DNA of 46,456 nucleotides, taken from positions 1-46,456 of the forward strand of contig JAOPZA010000144.1 in NCBI GenBank assembly GCA_025964325.1. The letters are read 5' to 3'. This DNA is from Conexibacter sp. GTDB taxonomy: Bacteria; Actinomycetota; Thermoleophilia; Solirubrobacterales; Solirubrobacteraceae. The notes beneath the pieces are model-generated. The model searched no databases and was not told the origin of the DNA. It was given only the letters and a program-made list of their open reading frames with translations. The first letter of the stretch is position 1, and every line of letters begins with the position of its first letter. A program made the translations under genes and the position numbers. Below are positions 29,191 through 36,344 of the stretch, piece after piece.

Positions 29191-30843
29191 ATGACGACGT
29201 CGCAGCAGCTCGTCGAGACGCCCGACCGGGACGGCGCCTACCCGCGCCTGTCGGAGGAGCAGATCGGGCTGCTGGCGGCGCACGGGCGCCGCCGCGTCAC
29301 GCGCGAGGGCGAGCTGCTCTTCGCGGAGGGCGACGAGGACTACGACTTCTTCGTCGTCCTGTCGGGCAAGGTGCTGATGCTCGAGGGCAGCGGCGAGGAC
29401 CAGCAGCTGATCGCGGTCCACGGGCCGCACCGCTTCCTCGGCGAGCTGAGCCTGCTGACCGGGCAGGCGGCGTTCTTCAGCGCGGTCGTCGGCGAGTCCG
29501 GCGAGGTGCTGCAGGTGCCCGTCGAGCGGCTGCGTCAGCTCGTCACGCAGGACGCGGCGCTCGGCGACCTCGTGCTGCGGGCCTACCTGCTGCGGCGCGA
29601 GCGGCTCGTCGGCCTCGGCGCCGGTCTGCGGATCGTGGGCTCGCGCTACTCGCCCGACACCCACCGGCTGCGCGAGTTCGCCGCACGCAACCGCCTCCCG
29701 CACCGCTGGATCGACCTCGAGGAGGACCGCGGCGCCGAGGCGCTGCTGCGCCAGGTCGGCGTCGCGCCGGAGGAGGCGCCCGTCGTGATCCTGCACGCCA
29801 GCGTGCTGCGCAACCCGAGCAACTCGGAGCTGGCGCGCGCGGTCGGGCTGCCGGCGCTGCGCACGCCCGCGGCGGTCGCCGACCTCGTCGTCGTCGGCGC
29901 CGGCCCGGCCGGGCTCGCGGCCGCCGTCTACGGCGCCTCGGAGGGCCTCGAGACGATCGCGCTCGACGCGATCGCGACCGGCGGTCAGGCGAGCACGTCC
30001 TCGAAGATCGAGAACTACCTCGGCTTCCCGGCCGGCATCTCCGGCGCCGAGCTGGCCGAGCGCGCGACGATCCAGGCGGAGAAGTTCGGCGCGCGGGTGA
30101 CGGTGCCGGCGGAGGCGACGCGGCTCGAGCCGCAGGACGGCCACCACCTCGTCGGGCTCGCCGACGGCTCCGCGCTCGCGGCGCGCACGGTCGTGATCGC
30201 GACGGGCGCGCGCTACCGCAAGCTGCCGGTGCCGCGGCTCGAGGAGTTCGAGGACGTGTGCGTGCACTACGCCGCCACGCTGATGGAGGCGCAGCTGTGC
30301 GCCGGCGAGTCGGTCGCCGTCGTCGGCGGCGGCAACTCGGCCGGCCAGGCGACGATCTTCCTCGCGCGCCACGTCGCGAGGCTGCGGCTGCTCGTGCGTG
30401 GCGAGGAGCTGGGCGAGAGCATGTCGCGCTACCTCGCCGACCGGATCGCGCGCATGCCCGGCATCGACGTGCGCCTGCACACCGAGGTCAGGGAGCTGCT
30501 CGGCGAGGACGGCGACCTCGACGCGGTCGTCGTCGAGGATCTGCACGACGGCCATCGCGAGCAGCTCGACGTCGACCGCCTCTTCGTCTTCATCGGCGCC
30601 GAGCCGCACACGCAGTGGCTCGGGGAGCAGGTTGCGCTCGACGAGCGCGGCTTCGTCCTGACCGGGCCGGAGGCCGGCGACGGCCGCGCGCCGCTGATGC
30701 TGGAGACGAGCCTGCCCGGCGTGCTGGCCGTCGGCGACGTGCGCAGCGGCTCGACCAAGCGCGTCGCCTCGGCCGTCGGCGAGGGCGCGATGGCGGTCCG
30801 GCTCGTGCACGAGCACCTCGAGGACCGCGCTCGACGCGGCTGA
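29191..30843 (+). CDS. FAD-dependent pyridine-nucleotide oxidoreductase with N-terminal cyclic-nucleotide-binding domain
   Basis: The 550-residue protein combines three modules: a CRP-like cNMP domain (GELLFAEGDEDYDFFVVLSGKVLML, RFLGELSLLTGQ), a glutaredoxin/thioredoxin-like middle (RHRLREFAARN region, ILHASVLRNPSNSELARAVGL) and a thioredoxin-reductase-like module (VVVGAGPAGLAAAVYGASEG, IATGARYRKLPVPRLEEFE, VVGGGNSAGQATIFLARH, LAVGDVRSGSTKRVASAVGEGAMAV). The redox CxxC of TrxB is replaced (VHYAATLMEAQ) and the middle module has SPDT in place of a Cys motif, so direct disulfide reduction is unlikely. ATG 29191 was preferred to TTG 29155. Co-directional with clpB after 49 bp. Confidence 0.85.
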   Translation: MTTSQQLVETPDRDGAYPRLSEEQIGLLAAHGRRRVTREGELLFAEGDEDYDFFVVLSGKVLMLEGSGEDQQLIAVHGPHRFLGELSLLTGQAAFFSAVVGESGEVLQVPVERLRQLVTQDAALGDLVLRAYLLRRERLVGLGAGLRIVGSRYSPDTHRLREFAARNRLPHRWIDLEEDRGAEALLRQVGVAPEEAPVVILHASVLRNPSNSELARAVGLPALRTPAAVADLVVVGAGPAGLAAAVYGASEGLETIALDAIATGGQASTSSKIENYLGFPAGISGAELAERATIQAEKFGARVTVPAEATRLEPQDGHHLVGLADGSALAARTVVIATGARYRKLPVPRLEEFEDVCVHYAATLMEAQLCAGESVAVVGGGNSAGQATIFLARHVARLRLLVRGEELGESMSRYLADRIARMPGIDVRLHTEVRELLGEDGDLDAVVVEDLHDGHREQLDVDRLFVFIGAEPHTQWLGEQVALDERGFVLTGPEAGDGRAPLMLETSLPGVLAVGDVRSGSTKRVASAVGEGAMAVRLVHEHLEDRARRG

Positions 30844-30849
30844 GCGCCC

Positions 30850-31413
30850 GTGGACCGGCTGGTGCACCTGATCGTCGACTGGGAGCCGGACGAGCTGGCG
30901 ATCGACGACGTGCTCGTGCGGCTCGCGCTCGCGCTCCCGGGCGTGAGCGTCGTGCTCGAACGGGTCGCGCCCGGCGACACGCTCGCGGCCGGCATCTCCG
31001 TCGCGCGGCACGTGCTGGCCGACACCGCGGGCGAGCGCGTGATCGCGCACGACGTGCACGCCGGCGGGCAGGGTCCCGGGGCGTGGCCCGACGGCGCCGA
31101 GCGCTTCTGCACCGCTCGCAGCCTCGGCGGGGCGCTGGTCGTCGGTGCGAACGTCGGCTGGGCCTGGTCGATCGCGATCGACGGCCTGACCGACCTGCGC
31201 TGCGTCGACGTGCCGGCCGACGGCCTCCCCGGACGACCGCGCGCGCACCTCGCGGAGGCGATCGCGCACACGAGCCGCCACCACGAGCACGCCATCGGCG
31301 CGCGCGTCCCGCACGCGCAGGTGCCGGCGCTGCCGCGCGCGATCGTCGCCTCGCAGGGCTCCCGCTCGCAGGTGCCCGCGGGCGCCTTGCGGCCCCGTGC
31401 GACGGGCCTATGA
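30850..31413 (+). CDS. Possible SAM hydroxide adenosyltransferase-like (DUF62-type) N-domain protein
   Basis: The 187-residue protein resembles the N-terminal domain of the SAM hydrolase/chlorinase family in order of segments: a VHLIVDWEPDE start, a LALPGVSVVLERVAPGDTLAAGISVARHVLA middle, then ERVIAHDVHAGG...ERFCTARSLGGALVVGANVGWAWSIA where the family has VVDPGVG and PDNG motifs. Those catalytic motifs are altered, and the C-domain is lacking, so activity is doubtful. GTG 30850 lies 6 bases after the upstream stop, and its end overlaps the zinc-finger gene by ATGA. Confidence 0.5.
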   Translation: MDRLVHLIVDWEPDELAIDDVLVRLALALPGVSVVLERVAPGDTLAAGISVARHVLADTAGERVIAHDVHAGGQGPGAWPDGAERFCTARSLGGALVVGANVGWAWSIAIDGLTDLRCVDVPADGLPGRPRAHLAEAIAHTSRHHEHAIGARVPHAQVPALPRAIVASQGSRSQVPAGALRPRATGL

Positions 31414-31682
31414 GCTCCGGCATGGCGATCCCCTGCCCGCATGTCGTCCAGATCCGCTCGGTCGTCGCGCGCACGCCGGAGGGCTGCGAGGAGTGCCTGC
31501 GGACCGGCTCGTCCTGGGTCCACCTGCGGCTCTGCCTGTCGTGCGGGCACGTCGGCTGCTGCGACTCCTCGCCCAACCGCCACGCCCGTCGCCACGCCTT
31601 CGCGGTCGCGCATCCGATCGTGCAGTCGTTCGAGCCCGGCGAGGACTGGCGCTGGTGCTACGTCGACGAGGTGTTCGTCTAG
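31410..31682 (+). CDS. UBP-type zinc-finger protein
   Basis: The 90-residue protein consists of one zinc finger of the ubiquitin-hydrolase (UBP) type: CPHVVQ, GCEECLRTGSSWVHLRLCLSCGHVGCCDSSPNRHARRHAFAVAHPIVQSFEP spread over residues 9-75, with the Cys/His spacing of the family. Small bacterial proteins of this kind are often found next to CRP/FAD oxidoreductases like the one two genes upstream. Their ligand is unknown, as bacteria mostly lack ubiquitin. The stop overlaps the convergent DUF5335 gene by four bases. Confidence 0.88.
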   Translation: MSSGMAIPCPHVVQIRSVVARTPEGCEECLRTGSSWVHLRLCLSCGHVGCCDSSPNRHARRHAFAVAHPIVQSFEPGEDWRWCYVDEVFV

Positions 31683-32050
31683 TCGGCGGGCGCGATCGTC
31701 AGCAGCGTGCGCGTCCCGTCGGCCGAGACGATGGTGATCAGCCGCGGCAGCTCTCTCTGCTCCTCGACCCAGACCTCGCGCGGGTGCTCGGCGTAGTGCC
31801 AGAGCGCCGCGGGATAGAGCTGGCCGCGCCCGCCGACCGCGATCGCGATCTCGTCGTCCGCGTCCTCGAAGGTGATCGAGGCGAGCGGCAGGCTGGCCGC
31901 CTCGGGGCCGCCGAGCTCGTCGCCGATCAGCGCGATGCTCACGTCGAGCTCCTCCCCGGCCTCGATCCGCGCGTCGAGGCGCTCGAAGTAGGGCGCCCAC
32001 TGCTCTTGCGGGAGCTGGCGGCCGGCCGGGCGGATCGCGTCGGTTCCCAT
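31679..32050 (-). CDS. DUF5335 family protein
   Basis: The 123-residue protein follows the DUF5335 pattern: LPQEQWAPYFERLDARIEAG, then VSIALIGDELGGPEAASLPLASITFEDADDEIAIAVGG, an HPREVWVEEQ segment and a closing strand (PRLITIVSADGTRTLLTI). The family is found in stress-associated clusters of various bacteria; its biochemical role is unknown. The gene has its own YTTGM-N16-CCTACC promoter sharing a palindrome with the divergent gene. Confidence 0.75.
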   Translation of the reverse strand: MGTDAIRPAGRQLPQEQWAPYFERLDARIEAGEELDVSIALIGDELGGPEAASLPLASITFEDADDEIAIAVGGRGQLYPAALWHYAEHPREVWVEEQRELPRLITIVSADGTRTLLTIAPAD

Positions 32051-32061
32051 CGCGCGCTGTC

Positions 32062-32088
32062 GGTAGGCCGGCGCCGCGGCGACGCAAG
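32062..32088 (-). promoter_or_regulatory. Putative promoter of the DUF5335 gene
   Basis: On the minus strand: CTTGC (32088-32084), 16 bases, CCTACC (32067-32062), then 11 bases to ATG 32050. Its -35 forms one half of the palindrome GCAAGGCTTGC (32084-32094), whose other half is the -35 of the divergent gene. Confidence 0.5.
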
Positions 32089-32089
32089 G

Positions 32090-32116
32090 CTTGCATCCGT
32101 ACGGCGCGAGCCTATC
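32090..32116 (+). promoter_or_regulatory. Putative promoter of the DUF1269-like stress gene
   Basis: CTTGC (32090-32094), 16 bases, CCTATC (32111-32116), then 9 bases to ATG 32126. The two divergent promoters are back to back with -35 elements separated by one base, so the two genes are probably controlled together. Confidence 0.5.
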
Positions 32117-32125
32117 TACGCGGGC

Positions 32126-32629
32126 ATGAGCGATCAGTCCACAGAACACACCAGAACGCAGCCCGCGGTCTACGAGGGACGGCGCACCGTCGCCTCGTAT
32201 CGCACGTATCCGGCGGCCGAGCGCGCGGTCGACTTCCTCTCCGATCGCAAGTTCCCGGTCGAGCGCGTCTCGATCGTCGGCCAGGGCATGAAGCTCGTCG
32301 AGCAGGTCACCGGTCGCCTCACATGGGCCGACGCAGCGCTGCGCGGACTCCTCACCGGCGCCGTCACCGGTGGCCTGATCGGGTGGCTGTTCGCGGTCTT
32401 CAACTGGTTCAATCCGGCGGTCGCGCGGGGCTGGCTGATCCTCGACGGCCTCTGGTTCGGCGCCGTCGTCGGGACGCTCCTGGGCCTGCTGACGTACGCG
32501 CTGACGCGCGGCCGGCGCGACTTCACGTCCGTCTCCGGCATGCAGGCCGACCACTACGACCTGCTGGTGGATGCGTCGGTGGCCGACGAGGCGCAGCGGC
32601 TGCTGCAGGACCTCCCGGGGGAGCCGTAG
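32126..32629 (+). CDS. General-stress-protein-17M-like membrane protein (DUF1269-like)
   Basis: The 167-residue protein opens with the YflT/GSP17M-type fold (VASYRTYPAAERAVDFLSDRKFPVERVSIVGQGMKLVEQVTGR). Two glycine-rich membrane helices follow (ALRGLLTGAVTGGLIGWLFAVF and LDGLWFGAVVGTLLGLLTYALT), then a soluble C-terminal strand (HYDLLVDASVADEAQRLLQ). Such proteins are typical general-stress genes. The start lies 9 bases after a CCTATC element with no room for a ribosome site. Confidence 0.8.
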   Translation: MSDQSTEHTRTQPAVYEGRRTVASYRTYPAAERAVDFLSDRKFPVERVSIVGQGMKLVEQVTGRLTWADAALRGLLTGAVTGGLIGWLFAVFNWFNPAVARGWLILDGLWFGAVVGTLLGLLTYALTRGRRDFTSVSGMQADHYDLLVDASVADEAQRLLQDLPGEP

Positions 32630-32652
32630 GCACCGCGCGCGGCGCCGGGACG

Positions 32653-33789
32653 GTCACCCTCGGCCTGCTGGCAGCGCCCGGACTGTCGGAGGAGCTCGCG
32701 CGCGAGCTCGCCGACGAGCTCGCGCCCCTGCTGGCCGAGCGCGTCGGCGACGAGGTCGCCTGGTCGGTGCGCGTCCGCGCCGACCCGCTCGCGGCTGAGA
32801 CCGGACGCGCTCCGACCGAGATCATCGACGCCGCCCGCCGGCGGATGCTCGAGGAGGGCTGGGACCTCGCGATCGTGCTGACCGACCTGCCGCTGCGGGC
32901 CGGGCGCCGGCCGGTCGTCGCCGACGTCAGCGCGACGCACGGCGTCGGGCTCGTCTCGCTGCCCGCGCTCGGCCCGCTCGGCCTGCGCCGCCGGGTGCGC
33001 GAGGCGGTCCTGCGGCTCGTCGAGGGACTCGTCGGCGAGAGCCTCGAGCTGCGCCTCGACGGCGACGGCGACGGCGCCGGCGACGAGGAGGACCGCGTCG
33101 CGCGCCGGCGTCGCGTCGCGCGTCGGCTCGTCGAGCTGGCCGCGCCCGAGCGGCGCGTCGTCCCCGACGACGACGACATCGACGTCGGCTTCGTCGCCGC
33201 CGTCGTGCGCGGGAACCTGCGGCTGCTCGCCGGGATGGTGCGCGCCAACCGCCCGTGGCGCCTGATCGCGCGGCTCTCGCGCGCGCTCGCGGCGGCCGTC
33301 GCGGCCGTCGTCTTCGCGCTCGTGACGTCGGACATCTGGCGCGTCGCCGACGCGCTCTCGTGGCCGCGGCTGACGCTGCTGACGCTGCTGTCGGTGAGCG
33401 CGATCGTCGCGTTCCTGATCGTCTCGCACGGCCTCTGGGAGCGCGCCGCGCGAGCGCGCGACCGCGAGCAGGCGATCCTCTTCAACTTCGCCACGACGAC
33501 GACGCTGACGCTCGGGGTGCTGTGCCTCTACGTCGCGCTGCTGGCGCTCGCGCTCGCCGGCGCCGCCCTGATGGTCGACGGCGACGTGATGGCTGAGCAG
33601 ATCGGCCACCGCGTCGGCCTCGTCACCTACGCGAAGCTCGCGTGGCTGGCGAGCTCGCTCGCGACGGTCGCGGGCGCGCTCGGGGCCGGACTCGAGAGCG
33701 ACGCGGCGGTGCGCGAGGCCGCCTACGGGTACCGCCCCGAGCGCCAGACGGAGCGCGATCGGCCGGGATCGGAGGAGATCGACGGCTGA
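32653..33789 (+). CDS. Conserved membrane protein of unknown function; start codon unclear
   Basis: About 378 residues. A soluble N-terminal half (LGLLAAPGLSEELARELADELAPLLAERVG..., with DLAIVLTDLPLRAGRRPVVADVSATHGVGLVSLPALG) is followed by four hydrophobic helices (about 213-230, 236-255, 280-305, 318-345). Codon pattern and protein quality begin abruptly just after the preceding stop. No ATG, GTG or TTG occurs in frame there: the nearest upstream in-frame ATG is 32323, deep in the previous gene. A GGGGGAG site at 32616-32622 precedes it. ACG/GTC near 32650 or a base error are possible; the coordinate given is the first well-supported codon. Confidence 0.7.
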   Translation, partial: VTLGLLAAPGLSEELARELADELAPLLAERVGDEVAWSVRVRADPLAAETGRAPTEIIDAARRRMLEEGWDLAIVLTDLPLRAGRRPVVADVSATHGVGLVSLPALGPLGLRRRVREAVLRLVEGLVGESLELRLDGDGDGAGDEEDRVARRRRVARRLVELAAPERRVVPDDDDIDVGFVAAVVRGNLRLLAGMVRANRPWRLIARLSRALAAAVAAVVFALVTSDIWRVADALSWPRLTLLTLLSVSAIVAFLIVSHGLWERAARARDREQAILFNFATTTTLTLGVLCLYVALLALALAGAALMVDGDVMAEQIGHRVGLVTYAKLAWLASSLATVAGALGAGLESDAAVREAAYGYRPERQTERDRPGSEEIDG

Positions 33790-33805
33790 GCCTGCCGGGC
33801 GGCAG

Positions 33806-33832
33806 CTTGCCGCGCGCCGGCGGCGGCCTATC
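33806..33832 (+). promoter_or_regulatory. Putative promoter of the small acidic ORF and usp gene
   Basis: CTTGC (33806-33810), 16 bases, CCTATC (33827-33832), then 12 bases to ATG 33845. Same layout as the other stress-type promoters of the window. Confidence 0.5.
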
Positions 33833-33844
33833 CCTGTCGAGGCG

Positions 33845-34033
33845 ATGGAGCGGTACGGATCGCGACCCGACCAGGAGCACTTCGGCGAGATCGAGCTCGG
33901 GGGCGCGCAGTCGTCGAACCCGCCCGACGACCCGGACATGATCGAGCCGGACGCCGACCCGCTCGACACCGACGTCGAGGACGCCGACCTCTTCCTCGGA
34001 CTCGAGGATGACGACGAGCAGGAGGGTCGATGA
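33845..34033 (+). CDS. Small acidic hypothetical protein
   Basis: The 62-residue protein is strongly acidic: SNPPDDPDMIEPDADPLDTD and VEDADLFLGLEDDDEQEG make up most of the second half. Hydrophobic residues are few, so it is probably disordered. It has its own promoter-like element, and its stop overlaps the usp gene start (ATGA). Both support that it is a real gene. I recognise no family. Confidence 0.65.
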   Translation: MERYGSRPDQEHFGEIELGGAQSSNPPDDPDMIEPDADPLDTDVEDADLFLGLEDDDEQEGR

Positions 34034-34533
34034 CCGGTCCGACGCGGTCGGGACCGGTCCTGATCGGCTACGACGGCTCGGATCCCGCGCAGCAGGCGAT
34101 CCGCGAGGCCGGCGCCCTGCTGCACGGGCGCCGGGCGGTCGTGATCACGGTCTGGAAGACCGGCCTCGGACTCGAGCTCGTCCAGCTGCCGCCGATCGGG
34201 CAGGGCCTGCCGCCGGCGATGCTCGACGTCCGGACCGCGCTCGACGTCGACCGTCAGATGGCCGAGCACGCGCGGCGGCTGGCGCAGGACGGCGCGCGGA
34301 TGGCGGCCGAGGCCGGCTTCGCCGAGCCGGAGGGGCTCGCGGTCGCCGACGACGTCGACACGCCGGTCGCGGAGACGATCGCGAACGTCGCGCGCGAGCG
34401 TGACGCGCAGGTCGTCGTCGTCGGCGGCCACGGCTACGGCCGCGTGCGCGAGGTGCTGATCGGCACGATCACGCGCGACGTCATCCGCCGCGCGCCGTGC
34501 CCGGTTCTCGTCGTCCGCGAGCGCGACGCTTGA
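34030..34533 (+). CDS. Universal stress protein UspA family
   Basis: The 167-residue single-domain protein has the ATP-binding pattern of the Usp fold: PVLIGYDGSDPAQQAIREAG at the start and VVVVGGHGYGRVREVLIGTITRDVIRRAPCPVLVV at the end (G-2x-G-9x-G[ST] motif). It is translated together with the small acidic ORF. The last codons and stop lie inside a 35-bp sequence repeated 52 bp downstream. Confidence 0.92.
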   Translation: MTGPTRSGPVLIGYDGSDPAQQAIREAGALLHGRRAVVITVWKTGLGLELVQLPPIGQGLPPAMLDVRTALDVDRQMAEHARRLAQDGARMAAEAGFAEPEGLAVADDVDTPVAETIANVARERDAQVVVVGGHGYGRVREVLIGTITRDVIRRAPCPVLVVRERDA

Positions 34534-34594
34534 GGGCCGCGGCGGCGGCGGCGGACGATTCGTCGTCCGCGAGCGCGACGCTTGAGGGCCGCGG
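34508..34594 (+). repeat. 35-bp direct repeat at the end of the usp gene
   Basis: The sequence starting TCGTCGTCCGCGAGCGCGAC and ending GAGGGCCGCGG occurs at 34508-34542 and again at 34560-34594, separated by a GGC/GGA-rich stretch. Copy 1 contains the terminal codons and stop of the usp gene; copy 2 lies in the gap before the convergent DUF2267 gene. A 52-bp tandem duplication explains it. Confidence 0.9.
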
Positions 34595-34600
34595 CCAGCC

Positions 34601-35374
34601 TCAGCGCACGAGCGCGGAGACGTACTCGTCGGGCAGCTGCACCGTCACGTCGAGCAGCTCGCCGCCGCCGACCGCCTCGCGCAGGGTCTGGAAGACGGCG
34701 CGGGCGTGCACGAGCGCGAGCGGCGGCGCGACGCGCTCGCGCTGCGCGACGCCGCGCAGGAAGTCGGCCAGCGCCATCCGCCGCGCGCGTCCGGCGCTGC
34801 GGGCCGAGCCGCGGCGCAGCGGCGGATGCAGCTCGACCGGCAGCCGCATGATGAGGTCCTCGACCTCGCCCCCCGCGATCCGCTCGGCCAGCAGCTCGAG
34901 CACCGCCTCGGTCGCGCGCCGCGCGCCGTCCTCCCCGAGCTGGGTGCGGTCGGCGACGCGGCGCAGGAACTCGTCGGCCGCGATCGTGTCGATCTGCAGG
35001 CCGCGCCCGTAGAAGGAGGCGAACTCCCGCGGCAGCTCGGCCGTCATGTCGGCCCATTCCTTCCGCGAGAGCGCGAGCGCCAACGCGGCGAAGACGGCGC
35101 GCGCGTCGCGCTCGGCGGCGCCGAGCGGGACGCCGCCCTCGCGCGCGGCGATGCGGCGCACGAACTCGTCGACGTCGAACGCCTCCGGGCCGGTGCCGAG
35201 CGCGCGGTTCAGCGCCGGCGCCAGCTCGGGCGGCAGCTCGGCCGCGAGGTCGCGTGCCTCGCTGCCGTGGATTCGCTCGGCGAGGGTCTGGAGCGTCGCG
35301 CGGGCAGCCCGGTCGGCCTCATCGCGGTCGCTGCGCCCGGCGCTGACGATCGCGATGAAGCGCTCGTAGTCCAT
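34601..35374 (-). CDS. DUF2267 family protein with two tandem domains
   Basis: The 257-residue protein consists of two DUF2267-like repeats of about 125 residues. Each has a 'xxxARATLQTLAERIxGxEARDLAAELPPELAPAL' helix pair and an 'FDVDEFVRRIAAREGGV' helix: first copy residues 1-125, second from DRTQLGEDGARRATEAVLELLAERIAGG. All-helical and soluble. DUF2267 genes are frequent in stress-response clusters of actinobacteria and proteobacteria; their role is unknown. ATG 35374 lies 9 bases from a CCTACC element. Confidence 0.82.
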   Translation of the reverse strand: MDYERFIAIVSAGRSDRDEADRAARATLQTLAERIHGSEARDLAAELPPELAPALNRALGTGPEAFDVDEFVRRIAAREGGVPLGAAERDARAVFAALALALSRKEWADMTAELPREFASFYGRGLQIDTIAADEFLRRVADRTQLGEDGARRATEAVLELLAERIAGGEVEDLIMRLPVELHPPLRRGSARSAGRARRMALADFLRGVAQRERVAPPLALVHARAVFQTLREAVGGGELLDVTVQLPDEYVSALVR

Positions 35375-35383
35375 ACGCTCGTC

Positions 35384-35410
35384 GGTAGGCCGCTGCACGG
35401 GCGCGGCAAG
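35384..35410 (-). promoter_or_regulatory. Putative promoter of the DUF2267 gene
   Basis: On the minus strand: CTTGC (35410-35406), 16 bases, CCTACC (35389-35384), then 9 bases to ATG 35374. On the other strand the NYN gene also has CCTACC (35435-35440) 9 bases before its GTG, but no matching CTTGC 16 bases upstream. Confidence 0.5.
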
Positions 35411-35449
35411 CGCGTGTGGCCCGCCGCCCGACGGCCTACCTTCGACGTC

Positions 35450-35833
35450 GTGCGTTGGCTCGTCGACGGCATGAACGTGATCGGCTCGCGGCCGGACGGC
35501 TGGTGGCGCGACCGCCAGGGCGCGATGGAGCGGCTCGTCGCCGCGCTCGAGCGCTTCGCCGACACGAGCGGCGACGACGTCGCGGTCGTCTTCGAACGTC
35601 CCCCGCAGCCGCCGATCCCGGCCCGCCGGGTGGAGGTCGCGCACGCGCCGCGCGCGGCCGCCGACGCCGGCGACGACGAGATCGTGCGGCGGCTGGCTGT
35701 CGACCCGGCGCCCAGGTCGATCCGCGTCGTGACGTCCGACCGCGCGCTCGCCTCACGCGCGCTGGCCGCCGGTGCCGAGGTCGAGCCGGCGGCCGCCTTT
35801 CGCGCGCGGCTCGACGACGCGACCGGCAGCTGA
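35450..35833 (+). CDS. NYN-domain (YacP-like) putative ribonuclease
   Basis: The 127-residue protein starts VRWLVDGMNVIGSRPDGWW, the canonical NYN/PIN-like first strand with the metal-binding Asp and Asn. It continues with DVAVVFERPPQP, DDEIVRRLAVDPAPRSIRVVTSDRALASRALAAGAEV, giving the further acidic positions of the fold. YacP/Rae1-like enzymes cut RNA. GTG 35450 lies 9 bases after CCTACC, again without a ribosome site. It is convergent with the next gene after 4 bases. Confidence 0.82.
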   Translation: MRWLVDGMNVIGSRPDGWWRDRQGAMERLVAALERFADTSGDDVAVVFERPPQPPIPARRVEVAHAPRAAADAGDDEIVRRLAVDPAPRSIRVVTSDRALASRALAAGAEVEPAAAFRARLDDATGS

Positions 35834-35837
35834 GCGC

Positions 35838-36338
35838 TCACGCACCCGGCCGCCTGCGCGTCGGCGCCGGCGCCTCCTCTTCGTAGGCGTCCGAATGCTC
35901 GGGCGTGTCGCCGAGCGGCGTCTCGTCGTCGATCCCGACGCCGGGGTGGGGATCGTCACTGGCGGCGGCCGAGCGATCGTGCAGGTGGCCGCCCTCGGCG
36001 ACCGTCTTCTGGCGCACGACCGCGAGCCACAGCGAGAGCCCGGTCATCGGGATGATGCCGGCGGCGATCGCGGCCGCCGCGTACTGCACGCCCGCGGTCG
36101 CGGCGGCGATCGCGCTCAGCACGTACCACATCGCCACGCCGCCGACCGCGGCCCGGAACCAGGGCGGGCGCGGACCCTTCACGCCACGGCCGAGCGCCAT
36201 CCACAGCGAGGCGGCGAACGCGATCAGCGCGAGCGCCATGCCGGCCGCCAGCGCGCTCCAGCGGCGGTCGCTGCCGAGCAGGATCAGCTCGCTGGCGAGG
36301 TAGACGAGGACCCACAGGACGGGTGGCCAGCGTCGCAT
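35838..36338 (-). CDS. Small hypothetical membrane protein
   Basis: The 166-residue protein has four hydrophobic helices (VLWVLVYLASELILLGS; AALAAGMALALIAFAASLWMAL; AAVGGVAMWYVLSAIAAATAG; YAAAAIAAGIIPMTGLSLWLAV) and a 50-residue acidic, Pro-rich cytoplasmic tail with a GHLHDRSAA histidine pair. No family recognised. It starts 6 bases after the HtrA stop, so it is the second gene of that operon. Confidence 0.75.
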   Translation of the reverse strand: MRRWPPVLWVLVYLASELILLGSDRRWSALAAGMALALIAFAASLWMALGRGVKGPRPPWFRAAVGGVAMWYVLSAIAAATAGVQYAAAAIAAGIIPMTGLSLWLAVVRQKTVAEGGHLHDRSAAASDDPHPGVGIDDETPLGDTPEHSDAYEEEAPAPTRRRPGA

Positions 36339-36344
36339 CGCGCG

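Noticed and set aside
29191-30843. Annotation as thioredoxin reductase
   Set aside because: The catalytic CxxC is absent and extra CRP-like and thioredoxin-like modules precede the FAD module.
32554-34431. Very long minus-strand open frame opposite the membrane protein and usp genes
   Set aside because: Arg/Asp-rich product without any fold; it is the antisense of well-supported plus-strand genes in GC-rich DNA. The same applies to other long frames antisense to clpB, dnaK, htrA and the P450.
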